A stretch of 64,000 bases of DNA from Paenibacillus sp. HB172176 (lineage in GTDB: Bacteria; Bacillota; Bacilli; Paenibacillales; Paenibacillaceae): contig NZ_JAATHD010000007.1 in NCBI RefSeq assembly GCF_011947265.1, positions 154,070 to 218,069 on the forward strand, in the 5' to 3' direction. Numbering within the stretch: position 1 is the first letter of the stretch; each line of letters starts with the position of its first letter. The position numbers and the translations under genes are program-made. Shown here piece by piece: positions 8,760-16,995 of this stretch. The notes beneath the pieces are model-generated. The model searched no databases. It was not told the DNA's origin and saw only the letters and a program-made list of their open reading frames with translations.

Positions 8760-8864
8760 ATGTTGAAATAAATGGTGAAGTCCGACTGTAACGAGCTATG
8801 CTACAATATAGAAAAAGGATGACAACGGAATCTGAAATATTTTTCTGCAAAGGTTGTGAAAGAA

Positions 8865-11800
8865 ATGTTGATGGGAGCGTCGCTTCCAAAGAGCGAAATT
8901 AAAGAAATTTGCGGTTCGACCTTCTATACGAGAGGTCAGAATTATCAGCTGATGCGCAAGGTGCGCAAGCTGAGCTATAATCCCGAGTTATGCGAGTACA
9001 CAGCTGAGGTGAAGGGCAGCAGGACTTACCAAGTGTCCGCGATTATAGATGAAGATGGAGAAGCTCATGAGATCGTCTGCAACTGTCCGGCTTATTTCGA
9101 ATATGACTATTATTGCAAGCATGTGGCGGCTGTTCTGCTTGAAATCGAGGAGCTGGTGCGGCTGCAAGGCACAATGGGACAAGCGAGCAAATATCAGTCC
9201 TCGCAAGCGAAAGCAATGACAAAGACAAAGGCTAAGGCTGTTGACGGTTTTCTCACTCCTTCGTCCAGTCATGGACTCTCTTCACAGGAGAAGCGCATAG
9301 CCAATGAACTGCTCTCTTTGTTTGGCTCGAATAGTGCGACCCTATCTAGATCAGCGGCAATCGCGCAGAATGAGCATGAAGAGATGAAAGTAGAATTCAT
9401 TTGTCATATTAGCACGGGCTATGCGGCTGCGGTATCGGTTGAGTTGAAAGTGGGGCCGTCCAGAGTGTACGTCGTGCAGAAGATAACGGACTTTCTGACG
9501 AAGCTGTCGGAAGGTCAACCTCATTCATTCACGAAGCTGTTCATCCTCGATCCCTCCAAGCACCGGTTTCGGAAGCAGGACGAGGAGGCGCTGCAGCTTC
9601 TGCAGAGCATAGGAAATGTTGAGCAAAGCTACAGACAGCGCTCAGGCTATTATTACGGTTCCCGTCACAACGAACGTTCGCTGTATATTCCGCCCGCCTT
9701 CTGGGATACGCTGCTTGAGCGGCTTCGAGGCACGGAGACCACTTTCCTGTTGAATGGCCAGAGCTGTCCATCGCTCGATGAACAAGATGATTCGCTGCCT
9801 GCGCAATTTCGCTTGACCAAAGGCCGCACACCCGATCAGTACTTACTGGAGATGGAAGGGCTTGATCGGCTCCAATCTCTTCCCGCGTACGGGCTTGTCC
9901 TATCGAATCAGGGCAAATGGTACAGAATGAATAAATCCGAGATTGACAAGCTCGAACGAATGAAGAAGATTATCCAGCCGGCAGAGCAAGGCAAAATCGC
10001 TATCGCCGCGTCTCATGTGAACGATTATGTGAATCAAGTGATTCCGGAGCTGCGTCATTTCGGGAAGCTGACCATCGACCCGAGCGTGGAGGAAGCTATC
10101 GTCAGCGAGCCGCTGCAGGCGAAGGTATATCTGGACGCCAGGGAAGATGCTCTTACGGCCAAGGTGGAATTTCATTATGGCAGACATATTCTTCATCCGG
10201 GGCGAACGAATGAGAAGATGGATGGCGGCGCGGTTGTCATGCGGCAGCAGGAGGAAGAGCTAGAGGTGCTTCTACTGCTGAAGCAAGCGGGCTTCAAGGA
10301 ATCGGGAAGCATGCTCTTGCTCCATACCGAACAAGAGCAATACAGCTTCTTGTATGAAAGGCTGGAGGCGCTTCAAGAAATCGCCGAAGTGTTCGCCACG
10401 AATGCTGTGAAGTCCATGCAGGTGCCAAGAAGCGTTCTTCCAAAGCTCTCTGTTGATATGGATGAGGGGATGGATTGGCTTCATGTGACCTTCGATATGG
10501 AGGATGTGGATCAGAAGGAGCTCCTGCGTCTGCTGCAGTCGATTCGGGAGAAGAAGACATATCATCGCCTCTCTGACGGGGCATTCGTGTCGCTTGAGGA
10601 TGAAGGCTTCAGGCAGATCGGAGAGCTGTTCGACAATCTTGGCATTACGAAATCGGAGCTTAAGAGCGGAGCGATGCGGCTGCCATTGGTTCGCGGGCTT
10701 GCTTTGACAGAGGCAACCTCGGGGGAGCTGGCTCATGTGAAGCTTGGCAAATCGTTCAAGCGTCTTCTGAGCAATCTGAATAATCCCGATAATCTGGACT
10801 TCGAGCCGCCGGGAACACTGACGAGCATACTGCGAGACTATCAGTCGGCAGGCTTCCAGTGGATGAAGACGCTTAGCTATTACGGCTTCGGAGGCATTCT
10901 GGCAGATGATATGGGACTCGGCAAAACACTGCAAAGCATCGCCTACCTGCTCTCGGAGCGAGAGGCGCGGGGCGAGCGGAAGGGAAGCTCCATTATTATT
11001 TGCCCGGCGTCGCTGGTCTATAATTGGAAGCATGAGCTGGCAAGATTCGCACCGGAGCTGAATTGCCTGGTCATGACGGGCTCCCGCTCGGAGCGGGAAG
11101 CGATTCTGGGAGAGGGCATTGACGCCGACGTGATTATCACTTCGTATCCATTGCTCCGCAGAGATGCGGATTTGTACGAACATTGCCAGTTTCATTGCAT
11201 GATTCTGGACGAGGCGCAGGCGATTAAGAACCATGCGACGCAAACCGCTCAATCGGTTAAAGCCATTTCTGCGGCGCATCGCTTCGCTTTAACCGGCACG
11301 CCCGTTGAGAACAGGCTGGAGGAGCTGTGGTCGATCTACAGCGCCGTATTCCCGGAGCTGTTCGCGGGCAAGAAGTCCTTCTCGGATCTCACACCGGAGC
11401 AGGTGGCGCGCAAGATTCGACCGTTCATGCTAAGAAGGCTTAAGCGCGACGTGCTCACAGAGCTGCCGGACAAGATCGAGACGCTGCAAACGACGGAGCT
11501 GCTTCCCGAGCAGAAGAAGCTGTATATGGCCTATCTCCTGCAGCTAAAGCAAGAGACCGCGCAGCAGCTTGAAGCGGAAGGCTTCCAGCGGAGCCGGATG
11601 AAAATACTGGCGGGCTTGACGCGGCTTCGCCAGCTATGCTGCCATCCCTCTTTGTTCGTCGAGAATTACGACGGAGGCTCGGGGAAGCTGGAGCAACTGC
11701 TGGAGCTGGTTGAAGAATGCAAGGATGGGGGTCGAAGAATGCTTATTTTCTCCCAATTCACGGGCATGCTGTCTATCCTTCGCGAAGAGCTGAACAAGCG

Positions 11801-12191
11801 GGGGCGTTCGTACTTCTATCTGGACGGCTCCACAAAGTCGAGCGAGAGAGTCGAGCTGTGCAAGCAATTCAATGACGGCGAGAGGGATATGTTCCTTATT
11901 TCGCTCAAGGCCGGAGGCACGGGGCTGAATTTGACGGGAGCGGATACCGTCATTCTGTATGATCTTTGGTGGAATCCCGCCGTCGAGCAGCAAGCGGCCG
12001 ACCGCGCGCATCGGATGGGGCAGAAGAATGTCGTTCAAGTCATTCGTATGATGACCGAAGGAACGATCGAGGAGAAGATGTACGAGCTGCAGCAGCAGAA
12101 GCGGGATTTGATCGACAAGGTGGTGCAGCCGGGCGAGGAACAGCTGTCCTCCCTGTCCGAGCAGGATATTCGTGAGTTGCTGGCGCTCTAA
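8865..12191 (+). CDS. SWIM zinc-finger SNF2/RapA-type helicase
   Basis: 1108 residues from ATG 8865 (AAAGG 11 nt upstream; GTG 8856 and ATG 8871 are alternatives). The N-terminus holds a SWIM zinc finger, CNCPAYFEYDYYCKH, around residue 70. A bacterial SNF2-associated region of about 400 residues follows. The ATPase motor comes last: Walker A ADDMGLGKT with K687, Walker B DEAQ at 782-785, TGTPVENRLEELWS, and the C-terminal lobe with FSQFTGML, GGTGLNLTGAD and QAADRAHRMGQ. All motor motifs look intact. The family remodels nucleic-acid/protein complexes; some members travel with defence systems, but neighbours here give no clear link. Confidence 0.93.
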   Translation: MLMGASLPKSEIKEICGSTFYTRGQNYQLMRKVRKLSYNPELCEYTAEVKGSRTYQVSAIIDEDGEAHEIVCNCPAYFEYDYYCKHVAAVLLEIEELVRLQGTMGQASKYQSSQAKAMTKTKAKAVDGFLTPSSSHGLSSQEKRIANELLSLFGSNSATLSRSAAIAQNEHEEMKVEFICHISTGYAAAVSVELKVGPSRVYVVQKITDFLTKLSEGQPHSFTKLFILDPSKHRFRKQDEEALQLLQSIGNVEQSYRQRSGYYYGSRHNERSLYIPPAFWDTLLERLRGTETTFLLNGQSCPSLDEQDDSLPAQFRLTKGRTPDQYLLEMEGLDRLQSLPAYGLVLSNQGKWYRMNKSEIDKLERMKKIIQPAEQGKIAIAASHVNDYVNQVIPELRHFGKLTIDPSVEEAIVSEPLQAKVYLDAREDALTAKVEFHYGRHILHPGRTNEKMDGGAVVMRQQEEELEVLLLLKQAGFKESGSMLLLHTEQEQYSFLYERLEALQEIAEVFATNAVKSMQVPRSVLPKLSVDMDEGMDWLHVTFDMEDVDQKELLRLLQSIREKKTYHRLSDGAFVSLEDEGFRQIGELFDNLGITKSELKSGAMRLPLVRGLALTEATSGELAHVKLGKSFKRLLSNLNNPDNLDFEPPGTLTSILRDYQSAGFQWMKTLSYYGFGGILADDMGLGKTLQSIAYLLSEREARGERKGSSIIICPASLVYNWKHELARFAPELNCLVMTGSRSEREAILGEGIDADVIITSYPLLRRDADLYEHCQFHCMILDEAQAIKNHATQTAQSVKAISAAHRFALTGTPVENRLEELWSIYSAVFPELFAGKKSFSDLTPEQVARKIRPFMLRRLKRDVLTELPDKIETLQTTELLPEQKKLYMAYLLQLKQETAQQLEAEGFQRSRMKILAGLTRLRQLCCHPSLFVENYDGGSGKLEQLLELVEECKDGGRRMLIFSQFTGMLSILREELNKRGRSYFYLDGSTKSSERVELCKQFNDGERDMFLISLKAGGTGLNLTGADTVILYDLWWNPAVEQQAADRAHRMGQKNVVQVIRMMTEGTIEEKMYELQQQKRDLIDKVVQPGEEQLSSLSEQDIRELLAL

Positions 12192-12253
12192 AGAGCACCG
12201 CTATAAGCACATGTTCATTAATTCGAGTTTTTAGCCCCATAGCGTATGCAGGA

Positions 12254-12284
12254 GGGGACCTGGTTAGGTCCCCTTCTTGTTCTT
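12254..12284 (+). terminator. Intrinsic terminator of the SNF2 gene
   Basis: GGGGACCT (12254-12261) pairs perfectly with AGGTCCCC (12266-12273) across a GGTT loop, followed by TTCTTGTTCTT. The T-rich side suits the + strand. It overlaps the stop codon of the convergent Rpn gene. Confidence 0.75.
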
Positions 12285-12581
12285 CATGGCTGAAATTTCA
12301 GACTCCGGCAACCCGGAGGCTTTGGCAATAATAGAGACTTCGACACCAAGAGCGAGTAGCTCTGCCGCCATTTCAACTGCTTTCTTTCGCTCACCGCGAG
12401 CTTCACCGCGAGCTTCACCGCGGGCTTCACCGCGAGCTTCGCCCTCGGCTAGCGCACCCTCAATCATGGAAGCCTCATCATGCAAAAACTTTTGTCTGTC
12501 TTCATAAAGCCGGCGAGCTTCAGCATCCTGACTAAGAAATTCCAGAGTGTCCATGGCCTTCTTCAAAACGGGTTCGTTCAT
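12264..12581 (-). CDS. Predicted internal product RpnS (intragenic antitoxin)
   Basis: An internal, in-frame ATG at 12581 (Met193 of the full protein) is preceded by GGGAGG (12590-12595 on the + strand) with exactly 8 nt spacing, as good a ribosome site as any in the window. It would yield a 105-residue protein starting MNEPVLKKAMDTLEFL and containing the GEAR repeats and the final helices. This matches published RpnS proteins: small C-terminal products with variable four-residue repeats that bind and inhibit RpnL. Separate translation is inferred. A second internal ATG in DEASMIEG has a weaker GAGG five bases upstream. Confidence 0.7.
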   Translation of the reverse strand: MNEPVLKKAMDTLEFLSQDAEARRLYEDRQKFLHDEASMIEGALAEGEARGEARGEARGEARGERKKAVEMAAELLALGVEVSIIAKASGLPESEISAMKNKKGT

Positions 12582-13157
12582 CTTCAATACCTCCCAATTA
12601 GATTTATCTACACCTTTCAGGAATAGCAGCCAGTTCACCAACCCGCCGCTTTCAATCGGGGCGGCATGTTCACTGAGCTTTGGCAATTCAAGAAAATGCA
12701 GTTCTATATCATCAATAAGAGGAATGCCAGTACGATCCTCGCGTAATCGAAACACATTATGGTAATGATCGTTTGCAAGAAATGAATAATTTAATAGGTT
12801 GATGGTAACACACTTCTTCAACATCTTATAGGACTGGCCCTCTTGCAATTGCCCACTGTATAGTTTGCTCCAGTAAAACAATGTTCGTTTCTCGGTATCA
12901 TACTTATTAAATAATTGCATCTCAACATTAATAAGCTCTCCTGAAGCTGTTTTTCCACGGATGTCGAGAATGGATTGTTTATCGCGGGGAGAATCCTTTT
13001 CAGTATAAGGATTAAGCAAAATGATTTCTGTTAGCGGCGGCCTTCCAGCATCAATAAATGCCGTGTTTAGGAACGCGAGCAGCACATCCCTGTTCTCTTC
13101 GCTGCCGAAGATGCGCTTAAACAGAAAATCATTTCGCGGATCGAGCAGATCGTTCAT
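12264..13157 (-). CDS. Rpn-family nuclease (RpnL-like), PD-(D/E)XK_2
   Basis: 297 residues from ATG 13157, with AAAGGAG 9 nt upstream; an in-frame TTG at 13166 is less likely. The start NDLLDPRNDFLFKRIFG and the core ILDIRG...NVEMQ are the hallmarks of Rpn/transposase_31-type nucleases. D65, E79 and Q81 give an intact D-ExQ active site. The C-terminal third is helical and carries four consecutive GEAR units before ERKKAVEMAAELLALG. In E. coli, Rpn proteins are DNA endonucleases with anti-phage activity, held in check by a C-terminal product made from an internal start. This gene has that internal start. It is a single gene convergent with the helicase. Confidence 0.88.
   Translation of the reverse strand: MNDLLDPRNDFLFKRIFGSEENRDVLLAFLNTAFIDAGRPPLTEIILLNPYTEKDSPRDKQSILDIRGKTASGELINVEMQLFNKYDTEKRTLFYWSKLYSGQLQEGQSYKMLKKCVTINLLNYSFLANDHYHNVFRLREDRTGIPLIDDIELHFLELPKLSEHAAPIESGGLVNWLLFLKGVDKSNWEVLKMNEPVLKKAMDTLEFLSQDAEARRLYEDRQKFLHDEASMIEGALAEGEARGEARGEARGEARGERKKAVEMAAELLALGVEVSIIAKASGLPESEISAMKNKKGT
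12391..12450. repeat. 12-bp tandem repeat encoding GEAR units in rpn
   Basis: Four copies of TCACCGCGAGCT lie head to tail at 12391-12438 (the third has one substitution), followed by a degenerate fifth unit to 12450. On the coding strand each unit encodes GEAR. Copy-number change by slippage would add or remove whole four-residue units without breaking the frame. Confidence 0.9.
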
Positions 13158-13309
13158 CCGCAGCAACTCCTTTCTTATTTATTATATCACGCAGCAAGGT
13201 TCTTAGACACAGCGCGCAGCTCAGCACATATGGAGAGATGGCTTGAAAGTATAAATTGATGCGTATATACAGCAATTATTGCCGTATTCCCTGGAATGGG
13301 AAGGAAAGA

Positions 13310-13431
13310 TGCAAAAATCCATCCATTTAGAGAGTGTGGGCGTTCAAATGTCGGTATCGCACAAAAAGCATGGATTTTCGCAGCAATTTTCCCCATTATG
13401 GGCATAAGCGTAAAATTAATGGATATTTGCA
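13310..13431. repeat. Imperfect inverted-repeat element, candidate dispersed intergenic repeat
   Basis: The 382 bp between the Rpn gene and the next histidine kinase contain TGCAAAAATCCAT (13310-13322) and its near reverse complement ATGGATATTTGCA (13419-13431, one mismatch). A further related copy, TGGATTTTCGCA (13371-13382), lies between them in the same orientation as the right arm. Several short frames cross it, but none has a ribosome site and a plausible protein. It looks like a folded or protein-bound intergenic element. Confidence 0.5.
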
Positions 13432-13456
13432 GGATTGCAGATGCGCCGCCTTCTTA

Positions 13457-13486
13457 TTGTGCCCTTCATTCAGCCTGTGTTACGAT
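13457..13486 (+). promoter_or_regulatory. Possible promoter of the first histidine kinase operon
   Basis: TTGTGC (13457-13462) and TACGAT (13481-13486) are 18 bp apart and 54 bp before the kinase start codon. Confidence 0.35.
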
Positions 13487-13539
13487 GGTGACAAATTTCG
13501 GCCTGTCATCCATGTCTTAGAGAAAGCCCGGAGGAGCCT

Positions 13540-15372
13540 ATGAAACGATTCCAATCCCTGCTGTCGAAGCTTCAGAATATGAAGCTGAATCGCAAGTTCA
13601 TGACAAGCTATCTGGTGGTATGTCTGCTTCCTCTCTTGTTTGTAAGCGTTATAATCTATCATCAAGCGGCTACCAGTCTCGAAGGCGCTTCACGTGAATT
13701 CGCGTCGCTGTATACGTCCGAGATCGAGTCCTCCATGAACGAATTCATTCACGAATATGACCGCATAACCAAATCCGTCTTTATCGACAATGATATCATC
13801 GCGCGACTCGGGGAGGAGAACCAGCTTCCCATGGTGGATCGGATTCTCTACAAGAACACGATGAATCGTCTGCTCATGCGAATTTCGGTATTGAAGCCGG
13901 AGATCGGCAATCTGATGCTGATCTCAAGAGCGGGGTATGTGTATCAATTCTCCAATTCGTCGAGCATAGTGAATGAGCAGGCGTTGCTTGAAGAGAACTG
14001 GTACAACCTGGGGCGGAATCCGGAGGACACCTTGTTCATTACCCCGCTGCATGACCGTTCCTATTACGAGGACAAAGGCGAAGGGGCGGTGTTCACGGTG
14101 GGGCGCGTGCTGCTCCATTCGAACGGCACCTATGCCGGCGTGCTGCTCATGGATCTCGACCCCTCGCAGCTGCTGAAGCTAAGCGGCGACTTCCTCGTGG
14201 CGCGAGATCGCTATGATATGCGTGTCATCATTAGTACGCAAGCAGGAGGGATTGTCTATCATTCCGATCTTACGACCGGGAAGACGAATTGGAAGGAATA
14301 TACCAGCACTCATGATCAAATAGAAGCGAATCGGAACAACGATGATTTAATCGTGCTTACCGGCAGGACAGAAACCGGGCAGCTGAATGTGAGAACCGAG
14401 ATTCCGCGCGACAAGCTGCTGCTTAAGATCGGCAATATGAGAGTGACGACCCTTATTGTGATCGCATGCACGCTCGTATTCGTCGTGGCGATTTCCTATG
14501 CCATGAGCTCTTATATCACCAAGCCGATTATGAAGCTGCGACGGAGCATGAAGCAGACGGAGGCAGGGCAATATCTGCCGATCGACGTTCAAATGCCGAG
14601 CGACGAGATCGGAAGCCTGGTGCACAGCTATAACAAGATGGTTGTTACGATTCGAACGCTCATCGAGGAGGTCTATATGGCCGAGATCAAGCAGAAGCAC
14701 GCCAAGTTTCTCTCGCTGCAGCATCAGATTAACCCCCATATGCTCTACAACACGCTTGAATCGATCCGCATGAAGGCCATTGTGAAGGAGCAGGACGAGA
14801 TCGCGGACATGATCACCATTCTTGCGCGGATGTTCCGGCTGTCGCTCGGCAAGGAAGGGCACAGACATTCGGTGAAGCACGAAGTGGAATATACGACGAA
14901 CTATATGAAGCTGCAAAATATCCGTTACGATCACTGCTTCAAGCTGCATATAGCGATAGCGGAGGAAGCATTGCAATGCGCCATTCTCCCGCTGATTTTC
15001 CAGCCTATCGTGGAGAACAGCATCAATCATGGCTTCGTGGATTATAGCAGGACGATGAATATAAGCCTGGAGGGCGACAGGTCGGAAGACGGGGAGCTGC
15101 TGCGGATTCGAATTCGGGATGACGGAAGCGGCATGGAGCCGGAGCGTCTGGAGGAGCTCAGACAGAGTCTGGCGGAAGCGGAAACGGACAAGCGCAAGCT
15201 GAATGAAAGAGCGGATAGCGCGACCGGAAGCATCGGGCTCAAGAATATCGCGGAGCGAATCAAGCTGCATTACGGCGATCAATACGGCCTCACGATCGAT
15301 TCGCGGCGGGGCGGCGGCACCCTTGTCGAATTGCTCCTGCCTTATTTGCCGGAAGGGGAGAGTGAACAATGA
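13540..15372 (+). CDS. YesM-type sensor histidine kinase
   Basis: 610 residues. Membrane segment 1 lies at about 21-43 (FMTSYLVVCLLPLLFVSVIIYH) and segment 2 at about 302-325, bounding an extracellular dCACHE-like sensor. HAMP follows (about 326-380), then the His_kinase domain with the phosphoacceptor in QHQINPHMLYNTL (H400; the usual Phe is Met here). The ATPase domain has VENSINHGF and RDDGSGM. It should sense an extracellular sugar or glycan and phosphorylate the next gene's product. Its stop overlaps that start (ATGA), implying translational coupling. A GGAG lies just before the start. Confidence 0.93.
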   Translation: MKRFQSLLSKLQNMKLNRKFMTSYLVVCLLPLLFVSVIIYHQAATSLEGASREFASLYTSEIESSMNEFIHEYDRITKSVFIDNDIIARLGEENQLPMVDRILYKNTMNRLLMRISVLKPEIGNLMLISRAGYVYQFSNSSSIVNEQALLEENWYNLGRNPEDTLFITPLHDRSYYEDKGEGAVFTVGRVLLHSNGTYAGVLLMDLDPSQLLKLSGDFLVARDRYDMRVIISTQAGGIVYHSDLTTGKTNWKEYTSTHDQIEANRNNDDLIVLTGRTETGQLNVRTEIPRDKLLLKIGNMRVTTLIVIACTLVFVVAISYAMSSYITKPIMKLRRSMKQTEAGQYLPIDVQMPSDEIGSLVHSYNKMVVTIRTLIEEVYMAEIKQKHAKFLSLQHQINPHMLYNTLESIRMKAIVKEQDEIADMITILARMFRLSLGKEGHRHSVKHEVEYTTNYMKLQNIRYDHCFKLHIAIAEEALQCAILPLIFQPIVENSINHGFVDYSRTMNISLEGDRSEDGELLRIRIRDDGSGMEPERLEELRQSLAEAETDKRKLNERADSATGSIGLKNIAERIKLHYGDQYGLTIDSRRGGGTLVELLLPYLPEGESEQ

Positions 15373-16895
15373 GACTGGTTATCGTGGATGACGAGAAGGG
15401 AATTATAGACGGCCTCAAGGCGATTATTCGCCGCCACCTGCCCGCGCATGAAGTCGTTGGGGTCGCCTACAACGGAATTGACGGCTGCCGCATCATTCTG
15501 GAGACCATGCCGGATGTCGTCTTGACGGATATTCGGATGCCGCAGTCGGACGGCCTCGACATGATCAGGGAGTTACTCGAGCATGGCTGCAAGGCCAAAT
15601 TCATCATGCTAAGCGGCTATGCCGAATATGAATACGCGCGCAAGGGCATGGAGCTGGGCGTAAGGTTCTATCTGAACAAGCCTGTCGAGGTGGAGGAGCT
15701 CATTGCCTGCATGAATAAAGTCGAGGCTGAGGTTGAGACCGAGCATTCCCAGGCGAGGCAATGGAACGAATTCATGCTCAGGGAGATGATGGAGAACGGC
15801 TATTCCCCGGCACAGCATGAGAAGCATATGCTGCATACGCTGCGGCTGCCTGTGAAGGAGCTGCATTGCGCTTGCGCGCTGCTTGAATTCAGTCATGAGC
15901 TCGAAGAGTCGCAGGAGGAGATGATCCGCATCAAATGCGCGAACGGTCTAAAGGCTTTCAGCAGTATTCATGTCTATCGCTATGAAGGGGCGCAGTATGC
16001 GGTCCTCGTCCTGCATGAAGGGAGTGTCGACACCGAGGAGCTCGTGGAGCATCTGAAGAAGCTGCGGTCAAGCCTTAATCGGGAATGGGAGCTGCCATTG
16101 TCAATCGGAGTGGGACAGACCTATGCTTCATTGTCCGGCATTGCGGCTTCTTTCACGGAGGCGAAGCAGGCCTTGCGTTACAAGATGATCAAGGGAGCAA
16201 ATGCCGTAATGGCCTATCAGGAGACAACACATCTGGTCGGCAGCTCGGGCATTGTCTCGGAGGAGGAGATGAGTCGGCTCGATAAATGTATCGAGAGCAT
16301 GGATGAGAAGGGAGCTGAGGCTCTCATCGGGGCTATCTTCCAGAGGCTGGGGGAGCATGGCGAGCTTCATCTTGCCGAGCTTCAGAATCAAGTGCTGATC
16401 ATTCTTCTGTCGAGCATGCGCCGAATGTCTATCCTGCAGCTGCAGTCGAACGAGGATCTGAGCGAGCAGCTCCTGTTGCTGGACGGCATATCGCGCTTCC
16501 AGACGCTGTCCCAATTGGAGCAGTGGGTGAAGAAGGTCATCCTCGGCGTGATTGAGCAGAAGAGATCCCGCGGCGCGGCGAAGAAGACGGATGTCATCTC
16601 GGAGGTTAAGAATTACATGGAGGCGTATTATGACAGCAAGATTACGCTGGCGGATTTGTCGGCCAAGTTCTACCTCAATCCCTTCTACTTAAGCCAGCTG
16701 TTCAAGGAAAAAACCGGAGAAACCTATCAAAGCTATCTGACGGCAATCCGAATGAACAAAGCCAGGGAGCTGCTGGGCGAGACGGATCTCAAGGTGTACG
16801 AGATATGCAGGAAAGTCGGCTACGCCGATACCAATCATTTCAGCAAGGTTTTCGAGAAAATGTTCGGGGCGACTCCGAGCGAGTATCGGAAATAG
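15369..16895 (+). CDS. YesN-type response regulator with AraC output
   Basis: 508 residues. The receiver domain covers residues 1-120 with the phosphoacceptor D54 in VVLTDIRMPQSDG and the switch lysine in YLNKPVE. A middle region of about 250 residues is typical of long YesN proteins. The C-terminal 100 residues form a double AraC helix-turn-helix (LADLSAKFYLNPFYLSQLFKEKTGETYQSYLTAIRM...VGYADTNHFSKVFEKMFGATPSEYRK). It pairs with the overlapping kinase gene. Likely targets are the sialidase gene that follows or the nearby importer. Confidence 0.93.
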   Translation: MRLVIVDDEKGIIDGLKAIIRRHLPAHEVVGVAYNGIDGCRIILETMPDVVLTDIRMPQSDGLDMIRELLEHGCKAKFIMLSGYAEYEYARKGMELGVRFYLNKPVEVEELIACMNKVEAEVETEHSQARQWNEFMLREMMENGYSPAQHEKHMLHTLRLPVKELHCACALLEFSHELEESQEEMIRIKCANGLKAFSSIHVYRYEGAQYAVLVLHEGSVDTEELVEHLKKLRSSLNREWELPLSIGVGQTYASLSGIAASFTEAKQALRYKMIKGANAVMAYQETTHLVGSSGIVSEEEMSRLDKCIESMDEKGAEALIGAIFQRLGEHGELHLAELQNQVLIILLSSMRRMSILQLQSNEDLSEQLLLLDGISRFQTLSQLEQWVKKVILGVIEQKRSRGAAKKTDVISEVKNYMEAYYDSKITLADLSAKFYLNPFYLSQLFKEKTGETYQSYLTAIRMNKARELLGETDLKVYEICRKVGYADTNHFSKVFEKMFGATPSEYRK

Positions 16896-16995
16896 ATGTG
16901 AGATTTGTCTTAGCGGAATGCTGTGAATATTGTTATGGAGCGGTCGGGTTCTTGCCTTATAATAGAAGCAAACCGACAACGGGGGGAAGGTCATC

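Noticed and set aside
10272-11279. A 335-codon reverse frame inside the SNF2 gene
   Set aside because: Antisense shadow of a strongly conserved helicase; no start signal or recognisable fold.
8856-12191. Part of a known defence island because of the SWIM/SNF2 helicase next to an Rpn nuclease
   Set aside because: The two genes are convergent with a terminator between them and no other defence gene adjoins; proximity alone is not enough.
13296-13520. Small protein gene in the gap before the first histidine kinase
   Set aside because: Overlapping frames of 70 or so codons exist, but they cross an inverted-repeat element, lack ribosome sites and show no family pattern.
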